Shown here in pieces: positions 35,173-47,186 of a stretch of DNA of 64,000 nucleotides (positions within the stretch are counted from its first letter, which is position 1; every line of letters begins with the position of its first letter). This DNA is from Miscanthus floridulus (taxonomy: Eukaryota > Streptophyta > Magnoliopsida > Poales > Poaceae), in the NCBI RefSeq assembly GCF_019320115.1, contig NC_089595.1, positions 114,721,162-114,785,161 of the forward strand. The letters run 5' to 3'. Position numbers and translations under genes: made by a program. The notes under the pieces were generated by a model that did no database searches, was not told the DNA's origin, and saw nothing but the letters and a program-made list of their open reading frames with translations.

Positions 35173-36391
35173 CGAGAGATTTACATTTTTATCATTATTA
35201 CTATCAGCAGTCATAATATCACTGTACTTACAACTTTACCAATCGAGAGTAGTTTTAGTTTTAAATTTACCACATTTGCGCATACAGCATGCCACGACAG
35301 CTCAATATGCTAGCGCCTAGTCAGCATGGGCATGTGAAATATCCTTCCTACCCCTGGCTTGCCTTGCTCCTCTCTCCCGCTCCAACACCCGGGTACCGCA
35401 GCTCCTGTCACTGCTCAGGTGAGCCCCACTCGTCAGCTTCGTCTTCTAGCTCTGGCACCTGGATGCGGGCGAGCACCTTGTCAGCATGCTGCGGCGGGGT
35501 CAAGGGCTCCTCCACGACGGTGAGCGAGCTGCTGGACGTGGTGCTCCCGCCGGAGTGGTTGAGCCCAGCGGCCGACATGGGGGCGGCGGCGAGTTTCTTG
35601 CGCACCTGCAAGCCGAGCCCCTGCATGAACACGACCGCCAAGATGGAGCTCGCCCGCAGCCAGGGCCACCCGCGCCGCCGAGGTCGAGCTCATCTCCCAC
35701 CTCCATCCCCCTCTCTTCTTCCTCCTCTGCCATTTCGAATCACTCTCTTCTCTCTCATGCTATCCTAAATCCGGCGCCCTATTCTCCCATCACCGTCGAT
35801 GGCCACGGCGCCTCCCGCCCTCCCTTGCCCGCAACTTCGGCAAGCTCGCATGGGGAGCAGCTGCTCCGGGCACCTCGCGTGGGCAGCGGCTCTGGGATAC
35901 GGGGAGAATGGGCAAGCAACGGATCTGCCGGATGAGCGCGGTGCTGCGGTGCTCCATGGGCCGCGTGCGTCGTCGCTCCACTGTGGCGATGGAGCTTCGA
36001 CCATGGCGAGCGGCGGCCGGCGGGGCTCCTACGCGCGGCGGATGGAAGAGCGTGGGCGTCTGGCTGTCTACCATCCAGCTGTTGGAGCTGGATGACGAAG
36101 CTGATGAGTGGGGCCCACCTGGCAGTGACAGGAGCTGCAGGACCCAGCTGTCGGCGAAGGGGAGAGAGGAGCCAGGGATAGCAAGGACATTTCACATGCC
36201 CATACTGACTAGACGTTGACGTGTCGAGCTTGCGTGGCATATCACATGTATAACTACAGTAAATCTAAAATTAAAAATCCACCCATGTTAAAGTTGTAAA
36301 TGTCATCAACTGCCGATCTTAACAATGGTAAAAGCGTAAATCTCCCCTCGTCTGCCAATCTTAACAATGGTAAAAGCGTAAATCTCCTCTC
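35173..36391. mobile_element. Mutator-like foldback element in the 5' region of gene 3
   Basis: The left end (gagagatttacatttttatc...acaactttacca...cacgacagctcaat...cagcatgggcatgtgaaat) is matched, in inverted orientation and with gaps, by the right end over about 250-300 bases. Such long terminal inverted repeats are typical of Mutator-like elements. The GC-rich core has open frames on both strands and could be a captured gene fragment, but I recognise no protein and see no transposase. The right terminus is duplicated (42-bp units at 36311 and 36353). Sequence on both sides matches the leader of genes 2 and 4, so the element splits the promoter or leader of gene 3. Confidence 0.65.
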
Positions 36392-36523
36392 GTGTTCTGG
36401 GTGCTGGCACTCGCGTCGTCCTCCTCCCCTCTCCCTCTGCCTCCATGCTCCAACCTCACCCGGAGGAGAAAAAACAAATCAAATCTCGCTGCGAGCCGGG
36501 AACCTGGGAGGCCAGCGCGCGCA

Positions 36524-39500
36524 ATGGCGAGCAACAGGGCATCAGCCGCCGCCGGCATAGAGTACGAGAGCGGTAGCGACCACGACGGCGCGCTGCAGAA
36601 GCCGCTGCTGCTGCCCAACAGCTGGAGCGGGTACCGGATGGGGATGGGGTCGCGCCAGTCCAGCCTCAACGCCGCCGGCACCTCCTCCATTGCCGTCCTG
36701 CGTGCGTCCCACGTCCCCGCCTTGCTCTGCACGCTCATCGTCGCTCTCGGCCCCCTCCAGTTGGGCTTCACCAACGGGTACTCCTCGCCGACGCAGGACG
36801 GCGTCATCCGGGACCTCAAGCTCTCCATCTCCGAGGTACGTCCTGGCTGCAGCTTCTGCGCGCGCACACACACACTGACATACACCTGTCTTCACGCTCG
36901 GCTCGACGTTTTCTTCTCGTCTCATTTCAAAACTTAATTGAACTCCCCGCAGTTCTCGGCGTTCGGCTCGCTACCCAACGTGGGCGGCATGGTCGGGGCG
37001 ATTGCCAGCGGCCAGATGGCCAAGTACGTTGGCCGCAGAGGGGTGAGAAACTCTGCTCCACTGCTCCTTTTCTTCATTATTCTAAGACTTGTTTCCTTGC
37101 ACATGTCCCAGAAAATTGTTGTCTGTCTGCACATACTGTTTCATGGTCTGTGCTGGTCGTGCGTTTTTTTGGGGGGTTTTGATGACTTTGTGCAGAGAGG
37201 GTTGACAGCACTACTGGCCACTACTTAAATTTAATTAGAGTGTAGACTAAGGTCACGTTTGAATACAAGGACTAATTGATAGCTCGCTAAAAACTAACTA
37301 ATATTAGCTCTAGTGCATGTGCATCCAAACATGAGGGCTATTTTGTTAGCTAAATCTTCAACTAGTTAGGGTCTGTTTGGATACACATGGCTAATTACTA
37401 GCTGGGCTAAAAATTAGCTCAAATTAGCTATAGTTGTCTAGCTAATTGGCTAACTAGTAACTACTAGTTGGACATGTGGCTAAAAAGTTAGCCCATCTAT
37501 TAGCTGTCCTGTTTGGATACACTACAACTATTTTTAGTTAGCTAGCAATTATCTCTTGGATCCAAACATGTCCTTATTAGCCAACTACAGCTAATGTGAG
37601 CTAATTTTTAGTCTGGCTAGTAACTAGCCATGTGCATCCAAACAGGCCCTATAGCTAATTTGGCTAATTTTTAGCCCCAACTAGTAACTAGCCATGTGTA
37701 TCTAAACAGGCGCTAAGTCTCCTCAACAAGAAAAAAACTAAAAGGGCGTAACCAGTGCAGAGAGCTCCCGCTCTGTTCGGGGTCTAGGGAAGGGTGTTAG
37801 CGGCAAGCCTTATCCTTGCCTGTGCAATGCGAGGAGGCTGCGACTTGAACAAGAAAAAAACTAGAGTAGAGTAAAATGTTGTTTGGTTGTGTAAAGGTAA
37901 AGCGCACGTCAAGGGAAATACATACTTTTTGGCCCCTCGTTAATCAGTTAACGACCAGATTGACGGTGATGGATTTACTGAGCCTTGGGATCGATTACCC
38001 TGCTATCACTTCACGATGTGATCGGACCACGCCGTGAAAAATGCTCCAACCAAACAGCGTGCGATCTTTTACACTAACTAGCTTTGTAACTGTTTCACAG
38101 TCACTGATGATTGCAGCGGTTCCGAACATCATGGGCTGGCTTGCAATCTCCATCGCAAAAGTATGGCGCTACGTGTGTCAGTTTATTTCCACTCATTGCT
38201 TCACAAATGACAACATCGGCTTTGATGACTGTCGATGTCTGCTCTGCTCTGCAGGACACTTCGTTTCTGTACATGGGAAGATTGCTTGAAGGATTTGGTG
38301 TCGGTGTCATGTCCTATGTGGTATGTATAATAAAACTCCATGCCTGGTTATGCCTTGAGAGTATGAGTACTTGTGCTTTTTAACCTGTCCTACTTCACTT
38401 TAAAAAAGATCAACTGATATGTCAGCATTTTTTAGACAAAGTGATCCATCCCTATGAAGTTTATTTTTATTGGCAGAAGAGCAATGGAAGCATGGACTGG
38501 TTATATCAGCTAATTTTGGTCTGTGAATTTTGTGCCACCATGTACCAGTATACGTAGCAGAGGTATCTCCTCAGAACATGAGAGGAGCTCTTGGTGCTGT
38601 GACCACGGTTTGTTCATACCCAGATGCGTCTTATCTTTTCATGAGGCAAACACTTGGCTTGTTTATGCCGACCTCACTGTGCAATTGTTCATTCTACAGT
38701 TGTCTGTAACCTTTGGTGTCATGCTTGCATATGTGCTTGGCTTGTTTTTTCCTTGGAGGTTTCTTGCATTAATAGGTAACGTGGCTCAACCCTGATAGAT
38801 TAATAAACCTGCTGCTGCTCTTAGTTTGCATTTCAACTCTGATATTTTAGCTCGCACGATCAGCAACTCTGAATAAGTTGGACACATATTTTTTGGATAG
38901 TACAAATGTAGTAGGCAAATATTTTGGTTTTTACGCCCTCTATTCTATCATAAAGTCTGTGATGCGACACTTGTAGGAACCTTGCCCTGCTTATTGTTGA
39001 TACCTGGCCTATTTTTCATTCCGGAATCTCCAAGATGGCTGGTATATACACACACGAGTTGGATAACGAACTCTGAATAATTATGCCAAATTGCAATTTC
39101 CAATGCCTGTTTCCCCCCTTATATTTGTAGGCAAGGATGAATAGGATGGATGATTGCGAGACTTCTCTACAAGTTCTGAGGGGATTCGATGCTGACATCA
39201 CTGCAGAAGTTAATGATATAAAGGCGCACACTTACTTTCATTCATTTAGACTGACTGAATACAGTTTATTTGAAGAGCATTCACTTTGTGTATTATTATT
39301 TTCTTTAACATTTGGCGCATGGCTCTATGTACTTCATTGTTATGGAATCGGTGGGATTAACTTTTAGCTTTATGCAGATAGCTGTAGCATCAGCAAACAA
39401 AAGTGGTACAATACGTTTTCAAGAGTTGAACCAAAAGAAATACCGCATGCCCCTAATTGTAAGTTTGTAGCTTTATCTGCTTATCTGGTACCAAATTAGT

Positions 39501-41258
39501 AATCACATTTTGTAACTGTCAGTTTATGACAATGCTACAACTTTTTGCAGCTAGGAATTGGCCTACTTGTGTTGCAACAGCTAAGTGGAATAAACGGTAT
39601 AATATTTTATTCAGGTAGTATCTTCAAAGCTGCAGGTAAGCTATGCACTTGTTCACTGACTTGTGTTTTTTATTAGTAGCTGTTCATAATAAATTTTAGG
39701 AAATAACTTTTTGTTCCTTCCAAATTTAACTGGAGCATTAGGGCCTTAGGGAACTGTTTTGGCTGTTTGCTGAATAAAAAGTATGAGTCTCTGATTGGCA
39801 ATATTTTCTTACAGACGTAGGAATAGTGTAGTGGACTACAAAAATCAAAAGAGTGAAATTGGGATAAAGTGATCTTATTGCTCCTAAGTCCTAATGCATT
39901 ATAACATGTTAAAAAATGCTAATATATTAGTCTCCTTGTAAGTTGTAACATGGTTTATCATTCTCTTTCTTTGATGAATGATGGCATTTTATTGTTTACT
40001 GCAAAAGCATTATGCCTCCTCTGTCTTTATCTACAACAGTGCCAGTTAAGTCTGTTTTGACTTTTAGTTCTAATAATCAAACTTCTCCAGGGCTCAAGAA
40101 CAGTAACTTGGACACATGTGTACTTGGAGCTATTGGGGCAAGTACCTAAACTAGACAGACCTGATCTAGTCTCTCTGTGTTTTTATTAATCTTCTAATAA
40201 CAGCATTCCATCAGGTTCTTGCCACTGGTGTTACAATCACGTTCTTGGACAGAGCTGGCCGGAGAATCCTCCTTATTGTAACTTCTGCTTCCCTCTAAAG
40301 CCACTAATTTGTGGGTCGTCTGTAGCTTAATTTAATTGCCACTTCAAATTACAGATCTCATCTTCTGGGATGACCCTAAGCCTTCTTGCAGTTGCTGTTG
40401 TATTTTACATCAAGGTAAGTTCAAGTTCCATTGCGATAAGATTCTGATCAGAATATAACAGTTTTTCTTTTGTATTCTCTGCAATAGTAATCTATTATAC
40501 TAATTCAGTTAATGGCTTATAAACAATCTGATATGCAGTATCATTTCAGGATCTGTCATCTGTCATCTTAATCCACTGAATATTCTTCTTTCTTGTCATG
40601 GGTTATTCGTTTCAGGATAATATTTCAAATGACTCTGACTTGTATAACATCTTAAGTATGGTGTCCTTGGTTGGTGTCGTGGTAAGTCTGTCAATTACAT
40701 TTTATCTGAACATTGGTTTTTAAATGTGGACTCCGTGCCCTAAATTTTTGCCCAAATACTTCTTTCAGGCTTATGCCATTGCCTACTGCTTCGGTATGGC
40801 TGCCATTCCATGGATCATTATGTCTGAGGTATAGTACCTTATCACATATAGCTAATATAGCTCATAAGATGCCTGAGCCACATGCTGAAAGCATTCTGAA
40901 TAAAGGCTTATTCTCGAAACTTTGCATATTGACAGATCCTTCCGGTTAGCATCAAGAGTGTGGCAGGAAGCTTCGCGACCCTTGCCAACTGGTTGACATC
41001 CTTTGGAGTAACAATGACAGCAAATTTGCTTCTGAGCTGGAGTGCTGCAGGTTATATACATCTCTCTCTCTCTCTCGTGTAGAGTAGGATCATATATGAA
41101 CAACCAAACCTTACGACACCTTACCTTTGTTTCCAAATCGTACAGGTACATTTGCCTCCTACATGATTGTGAGTGCTTTCACTCTCATGTTCATCATCCT
41201 TTGGGTGCCAGAGACAAAGGGAAGAACCCTCGAGGAGATACAATGGTCCTTCCAGTGA
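36524..41258 (+). CDS. ERD6-like monosaccharide transporter, gene 3 (17 exons, 505 aa if spliced as in paralogues; probably impaired)
   Basis: Closest to gene 2 in exons and introns. Exons: 36524-36835, 36953-37042, 38101-38160, 38255-38320, 38542-38607, 38700-38775, 38977-39041, 39131-39223, 39378-39458, 39551-39635, 40091-40137, 40215-40277, 40355-40414, 40616-40681, 40769-40828, 40936-41050, 41146-41258. Family motifs are present (LQKPLLLP dileucine, [44 protein letters not shown]). The intron-4 acceptor before 38542 reads CAT instead of CAG, so exon 5 cannot be joined normally; the nearest AG, seven bases downstream, would shift the frame. Introns 8 and 11 have GC donors (39224, 40138). 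With the foldback insertion upstream, loss of function is likely but not proven. Confidence 0.8.
37243..37716. mobile_element. MITE-like repeats in intron 2 of gene 3
   Basis: Repeated 'agctaatttggctaattttt' and 'tttggatacacatggctaat' segments with ends of the aaggtcacgtttgaata/tctaaacaggcgct type. This is a simpler version of the cluster in gene 2 intron 2. Confidence 0.6.
37741..37850 (-). mobile_element. SINE fragment with 13-bp target duplication in intron 2 of gene 3
   Basis: The 110-bp insert is flanked by aagaaaaaaacta at 37728-37740 and 37851-37863. Gene 2 has one such A-rich site and no insert (about 28089-28103). On the minus strand the insert begins GTTCAAGTC, matching a tRNA-type B box, so it looks like a 5'-truncated tRNA-derived SINE. 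The class is inference from the box and the target duplication. Confidence 0.7.
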
Positions 41259-41734
41259 GCTCCAGCTTTCATCAGTATATGCAATTATTAAGGTCTGGTT
41301 TGAGCCGTATGTCGTGTGGTGGCTCAGATTTGTTTTTCTTTCCTTCTTGTCTCCTCTCTCTTTGTTTTCTGTCTTGCTAGGCACTTCGCGTGCAGGTCTA
41401 CTCCTATTTGTTTGTACTATACTTTCGTGGGTTGTTTCCCCTTCTCTTAATGAACCACGCGCATAGCACGTTCTATGAAAAATAGCAAGGTGGTCTATGC
41501 AAATAGCGTGGCAAATCCTCCGGGAGCTATAAAAAGATATAGTAAAATATAGCAGAAGCTATTTCATCTAGCAATTTTATATAGTTTAAACTTTAAATGA
41601 AAATTCGCTATCGATTCTGCTTGAAAACATGTAAATAAGGACATTTTATGAACATGAATACTCAATATATGTACAGAGTTGTAAAAGAACATGTCTCTGG
41701 ATCCATTACTCGACATTTGTTAAACGGACGTGCT

Positions 41735-43130
41735 GGCGCCTGGACATCCGATGGTATAGGATTTCATCGGACGGTAGTGCTGGCGTCCGGACATCCGATG
41801 GTGTAGGATTTCATCGGACGGTAATCTGGGCGCACTCCCACCGAACAGCCCATCAGAAACGTCGTTGCGCGACCCTGGCTTCGGTCGCCAGCCTGCCCGT
41901 CCGTGCCTGCCGCTACGCTGTATCACTGCTGCACACGCACGTCCTTCCTCGTCTGCCTCGCCTCGCCCCGCACGCGTACCCCACCCCCGTCCACCTCGCC
42001 TTGCCCCGCGCCCACCGCTCCTTCCCCCTAACCCCCTCCTCTCTTCGCGCGGGCGGGACATGGGAGTCGGGATGAGGACGAGCGCGCCTTGTCCGTAGGA
42101 CCCCAGGTGCACCGCGCGCCCCATCCGTCGGCCTCCGGCTCGCCACGCGCCCTTTCCCCGGCGCTCGGGTCGTGGCCCCATGACTCTCTGAACATACCTC
42201 TGAAACACGAAACACTTGCAACATGAAACACTTGAAGGCAACATACGTCTGAAACAGATACAACATTTGGAACATACACTTGCAACATATGTGTGAAACA
42301 TGTGTAACATCTAGATAAAACAATTGCAACTTGTACACATGAAAACACTTACTGCAACATAAGAATGAAACAGCTGAAACATTTGGAATATACTCCTGCA
42401 ACATATGTGTGAAACATATGCAACATCCAAATCAAAATGCTTGCAACATATGTCTGAAACAGATGAAACACTTTGAACAAACGATTGCAACATGTCTCTG
42501 AAACACTTGCAACATATGCAACATCTGGATCTACTTTTGCAATATCCATATGGAACACTTGTAACGTACCTCTGAAATATCTGAAACACTTAAAACATAC
42601 GTTTGCAACATGCGCTTTCAGCGCAACATCTCCTTGCTGCTTGGAAATGGAGGCTCATTGGCGCGTGGAGTTCATTGGTGTATAGCTCGCCGCTCCGACG
42701 GAGAAGGCCGTGGCGGGTCTGGAGCGAGTTGTCCCCGCTCCGGTGGAGAAGGCGGCCGGCGCACTGGAGAAGGACGCAGCGGGACAGAGGTGCGGTGGAG
42801 AGCGACGAAGGCGAGCGGCCACGCTCGGGCGCGATGGAGAGGAAGGATGGCGGTCGGCCGAGAGCGGTGGAGAGAGCCCTGGTGGTGCATGCCGCGGCAG
42901 TGCGGGCGTGGCGGCGCAGCCGTGATGCAACATGCCGTGGCGGTGCGGGGGCGCGGCGGGATGGGTGCGGGCGCTGCGGGGAATCCAGAGGAAAGGGAAA
43001 GTGAGAGCGGAGTATTATTTTTCTTTAGCAACGTGGTGCGAGTCTGTTGGGCCGTTCGGTTGGTGACACGGCCCTCCAACGGCGGCGTCCGACAGATTCC
43101 TATCAGACAGGACGTCCTGACCCAAGCATT
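41735..43130 (-). repeat. T-rich dispersed repeat, copy C (inverted)
   Basis: On the minus strand it shows the same 'tgtttca/tgttgca' units as copies A, B and D (42190-42620), flanked by GC-rich sequence. The left end carries a 48-bp tandem duplication (41730 and 41778) with 'gtccggacatccgatgg'. The right end has 'cgtccgacagattcc' and 'caggacgtcctgac'. It sits in the segment that is missing behind gene 2. Confidence 0.6.
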
Positions 43131-43415
43131 TCCGTTTGTTAAATCAATCAACATCCTCACAGCTATGATCCACAATCAATATTCAATGATTCATTACATC
43201 ATTTATAAAGTAAAGAACATAACATAGAGGCATGGATTGTATTCACCTAAAAATATTTTGCATTTAAGCCAAACAGTGGTGTTTAGAGGAGCCAAAATAG
43301 CAGAACTAACTGAGAATATTGTAGCGGTGGACCCTATGAAAAAAAGATATAATTGTGCTACAGTGGTGTTTAGAAACATGATGTTTAAACTGTTTTTTCA
43401 AATAGTTTTGTTCAG

Positions 43416-44139
43416 GATAACATTTCATCGGATTCTAACTCGTACTACATCTTAACTATGATCTCCTTGGTTGCTATCGTGGTATGTCTCAGCTATGTTT
43501 CTTCTAAAAAACTGGATACAAATGCAGAATCTATGCCAAAATAATGACTGGTGCAACTATATTCAGGCTTTCGTCATTACCTTCTCGTTTGGTATGGGTG
43601 CCATTCCATGGCTCATGATGTCTGAGGTACACTACTTTGTTGCATATATATACCTGATATAAAGCTTGTACAAGGCCTCTGTGTCTCCTAATTTTGGCAT
43701 CTTACCGAAGAGAACTATTTGCATAAGCAAGAGTCTGAGGCTACAACTCAGGCATGTACTGTAAGAGATATCTGAAGGTATATATAGTTCAAACTCTCTG
43801 CGTTTTTCAGATCCTCCCAGTTAGCATCAAGAGTCTCGGCGGAAGCATTGCGACACTGGCCACCTGGCTGATATCCTTCGCCATAACAATATGACGACGA
43901 ACTTGATGCTCACCTTGAGTGTTGGAGGTCCACACCACACCTTTGTGCTTCAGCTTTGAAATCTGAATAGGATAGGATTCTGAATCATGGAAAGCTGATG
44001 CAGTTTTTTTCCCCTTTTAATTTCTGGTTAGGCAATTTCCTCTCGTACATGGTTGTGAGCGCCTTCACCCTGGTTTTTGTCATCCTTTGGGTGGCGAAGA
44101 TGAAGAACCCTAGAGGGGATACAATGGTCGTTTCGCTGA
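43416..44139 (+). pseudogene. Relic B: exons 14-17 of a gene-1-type transporter
   Basis: Exon 14 (43416-43481), exon 15 (43567-43626), exon 16 (43811-43927) and exon 17 (44032-44139) match gene 1. Exon 16 has two extra bases after ACAAT, giving an immediate stop. Exon 17 has lost four bases and the PETKGR motif. Downstream sequence also matches the 3' flank of gene 1, including the Stowaway-like MITE. Confidence 0.9.
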
Positions 44140-44470
44140 GCATTGAGCATCGGTTGATATCTTCTTCCAGTTTTTCTCTTAGAAAGGCTACGGTTGGTAT
44201 GTGTCTAACAGGAAATTTTGAGCATCCTTCCCAAGTCCCGACGTACACAAATACTAGGCGAAGGCCACGGATTATTTCTGTTGATACGACAGAATGCTGT
44301 GGCAAATATTGACATGTAAATGCTGGAGCAGTGACTCTTATCATATTGCTCTCTTCTTGCCTTCAGTGATGCAAGATCAACGGTGCATTGTCAAAGTATA
44401 TGTAAATGGATGCTTGGGCACTAACTGACCAATCCCAACTTCCCAAGCAAGTTTGTTGAGGCCACCTTCT

Positions 44471-44724
44471 TACTTCCTCCATTTTCTTTTACAACACGCA
44501 TATTAAAGATTCAAATATTTAAAATCATTAACCATTAATTTAGCTAACATTTTTTTAATTGTTATAATACAAATTCAATACAATTGGATTTGTAATTAAA
44601 CATAGTATCCAACTCTCATAAATGTAAAAGTATAAATATTATAAAATAAATAAATAGTCAAAGTATAATTTAGGAGATCGTGCCATGTTAAATCATGTTT
44701 TATAAAAAGGAATGAAGGGAGTAA
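44471..44724. mobile_element. Stowaway-like MITE, uninterrupted homologue of 7080-7867
   Basis: The ends 'tacttcctccattttctttta' and 'aatgaagggagta' are inverted repeats. It matches the gene 1 downstream MITE outside the two LINE-like insertions there. Confidence 0.65.
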
Positions 44725-44814
44725 CCCATAGACCGGCAGTTAGGTCTGAGCCTGCTTTTTGGAGCTGTGGTTTACCAGTTTTCACTCCGTACATATGATG
44801 TATCAATAATGCTT

Positions 44815-45825
44815 GAGCGCGAGCGTCCAGCCATCCGGACGCTACACGGCACAGTCCGCCTCGCTACTCCCGCTCGCGCCACTCTTTCACGCGACGCGCG
44901 CTCCCTCCCATCGCCCGCCCCGCTCGTCGTGCTTCCCGTCGACGCGGATACGCCACCTCCACCGTGCCTCGCGTTCGGAATCGCGCCTCCCGCCCGGACT
45001 AGCTCCGCTCTCCGCGGCCGTGCGCGCCATCCGCCTGCTGTGACCACTGCCGAGGCCCGTGCCTCGCGCTTGGACTAGCACCGCCCTCTGCGTCACTCCG
45101 TGGCATCGAACTCTGCGCTGGCATCGAGCTCCGCGTCGACGAGCCTTTTGCAATCGTATGTTTCATGCGTTTCAGATGTATGTTTCATGTGTTTAATCTT
45201 TATGTTTCACGTGTTTCATCTGGATGTGGCAAACGGATCTGGTGTTGCATATGTTGCAATAGCTACATACGTATGTTTTAAGTGTACGTTCCGCATGTTT
45301 CAGCTGTTTCAGACATATGTTGCAAATGTATGTTCAAAATGTTTCAGCTGTTTCAGACGCATGTTGCAAGCGTTTCATATGGATGTTACAATGGTTATAC
45401 ACGTATGTTTTAAGAGTATACTGCATATATAGCAACAGTCGGACGGATATTACAGAGGAGATGAGACATTAGGACGGGGAAGGGGCGCGGCCAAGACAGC
45501 ATGGCGGAGGACGGGGGCGCGGTGGGGGATGGCGCCGCGGCGAGGGGAGGAGTGCAGCACGGCGAGGGGAGGAGTGAGGCGTGGCGGGGAAGGAGCGCGG
45601 TGGGCTTGACACGGGGGCGCAGGCGGGATGCGATTGAGGCGCGGGTTGGGTCGCATGTGGCCAGACGCAGTCGCTGTCATGAGATGGGCCACGGGCTGCC
45701 GGGACGCGATCGCTGGCGCAGGATCTGTACGAGCGCGGAGGCGTCCGACATGCCACGGGTGCAGGTGTCGAAGCTACGTCCAGACGGGGGAGGGGGGTGT
45801 TAGCGTCCGGACGTCCGGACGCTAG
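44815..45825 (+). repeat. T-rich dispersed repeat, copy D
   Basis: GC-rich flanks surround T-rich units at 45150-45440. The ends carry 'gcgtccagccatccggacgc' and 'gcgtccggacgtccggacgc', which are self-complementary and similar to each other. This copy shows the termini best, so it is the best guide to the limits of the family. Confidence 0.65.
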
Positions 45826-45904
45826 CCCTGCCCATAATGTATGCCAACCAAACGACGCCAGCTGACAAACTAACAACAAAGTAGCAGAAGCAAAAACCAA
45901 AGAA

Positions 45905-46200
45905 GACCCCTCACCCGTAGGTCATGTTGATCAAATTTGGATCGCGTCGCTGTCGGTGACGGTGTCGAGTGATACCAAACAGACGGAGAGATGTCCGGTG
46001 TTGCTGTTGCATCCCGATCAGATCTGTGGATGTAGAAAATCCGGCATGATCTGCACACATGCAACACGTTCCTTTCCTTGTAGTTGTAGGCTTTGGACTT
46101 CCGTTCCAGCATGCGAACAAGGAACAACCAACCCCTGAGAGTCTTCCGTCAGGGAGAGGGAGACTAGCTGTACCGTCCGCGATCACGAGGCGCACGATGG
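45905..46200. repeat. Intergenic duplication block, copy 3
   Basis: It matches copies 1 and 2 through 'gatcaaatttggatcgcgtc', 'acatgcaacacgttcct', 'ggctttggacttccgttcca' and 'ctgtaccgtccgcgatcacg'. It lies between relic B and gene 4. Confidence 0.7.
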
Positions 46201-47186
46201 ACGACGGTGGCCGCGAGCACACTGGCTTTTTCTTCAAGAAGAAATGGAGGTAGTAGCCCGCCGCAGCTTATTGTCCCATGCGAATCTGACGTGGCTGTGA
46301 CTGTGAGCAGCTGGTCGCCCACCAGCCACCACCGACATGCATGGGCTGGCACGAACGTGCGACCTGATCCGTGCACTTCGGACAAGCGCCCTGTTCGGCT
46401 GAGCTTATGAAATAATATTTTTTTCTCACAACATTTTAATATAAATATTAGCATAAACTAAATTTTAGCATCAGCGCACATGGTGAAGGACTTTGTAATA
46501 CGAAACAGAGTATGCTGAGCCGGACCCCATCTGTCAGTAAATATTCTATGTCAGTCAGTCAAGGAGTTTCCGGCTGATGATAAGTCATTTGCAAGGGCCG
46601 GGGCCGGGGGCGAAACCAAACGAGAGGAAAACATTTTCCCGGGGTGTCACTGTCCATCCAACGTTGATATGATGGCTTATATATCCATAACACAAGCTGC
46701 ATCTTGTTGCAGCCCAGGGTCGGTGATTTTGAAAGAAGAAGAAGAAGAAAAAAAGATCATTCCAAATCGACGCCTCTTTTTTCCCCCCTGAAAGTGACTT
46801 AGAGCATGCTTGGCAGCACGGGGCAGTAGAATTGCTCAAAGAACACTGTGGCCCAGTATGACAGTATCGACAAACGGCAAAAATAACATGGCCAACATTT
46901 ATCCGTCCAAAGATAAATGTGTGGATGATGAGCTGAAAGTCATGTCCATCTCAGCTGAGAAAAAGAGCAGACACTTCTGGGTCCCTGACGGGTGGGCCCC
47001 CGAGGAGACCTGCCTGGCACGACGAGTCGACAGCCCTATTCAACGGAACGAGGTGGGTCTCGCTCCTGTGCTGTCGTCTCCTGCCATTCGCGTCCTCCTC
47101 CTTCCAGAGTCCCACCCCACCTAGAGGAAAAGGAAACAAATCAATCAAATCTCGTTGCGAGCTGGGCGGCGAGCGCGCGCCGCGCC
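46201..47186 (+). promoter_or_regulatory. Upstream region of transporter gene 4
   Basis: No gene is seen. From 46787 the sequence matches the upstream region of gene 2 in order (cctgaaagtgacttag, gtatgacagtatcgacaaac, gtgtggatgatgagctgaa, agacctgcctggcacgacga). The final 'aaaggaaacaaatcaatcaa' looks like 5' leader. Confidence 0.5.

Noticed and set aside
35289..36240. Many open frames on both strands inside the foldback element
   Set aside because: They overlap each other on both strands in GC-rich inverted repeats, and none resembles a protein I know. Kept only as a possible captured fragment.
42603..43227. Open frames of up to 205 aa in repeat copy C
   Set aside because: They lie in the GC-rich flank of a dispersed repeat, are open on both strands and show no known motif.
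44767..45078. Open frames at the left flank of repeat copy D
   Set aside because: GC-driven frames overlap on both strands and are part of the repeat.
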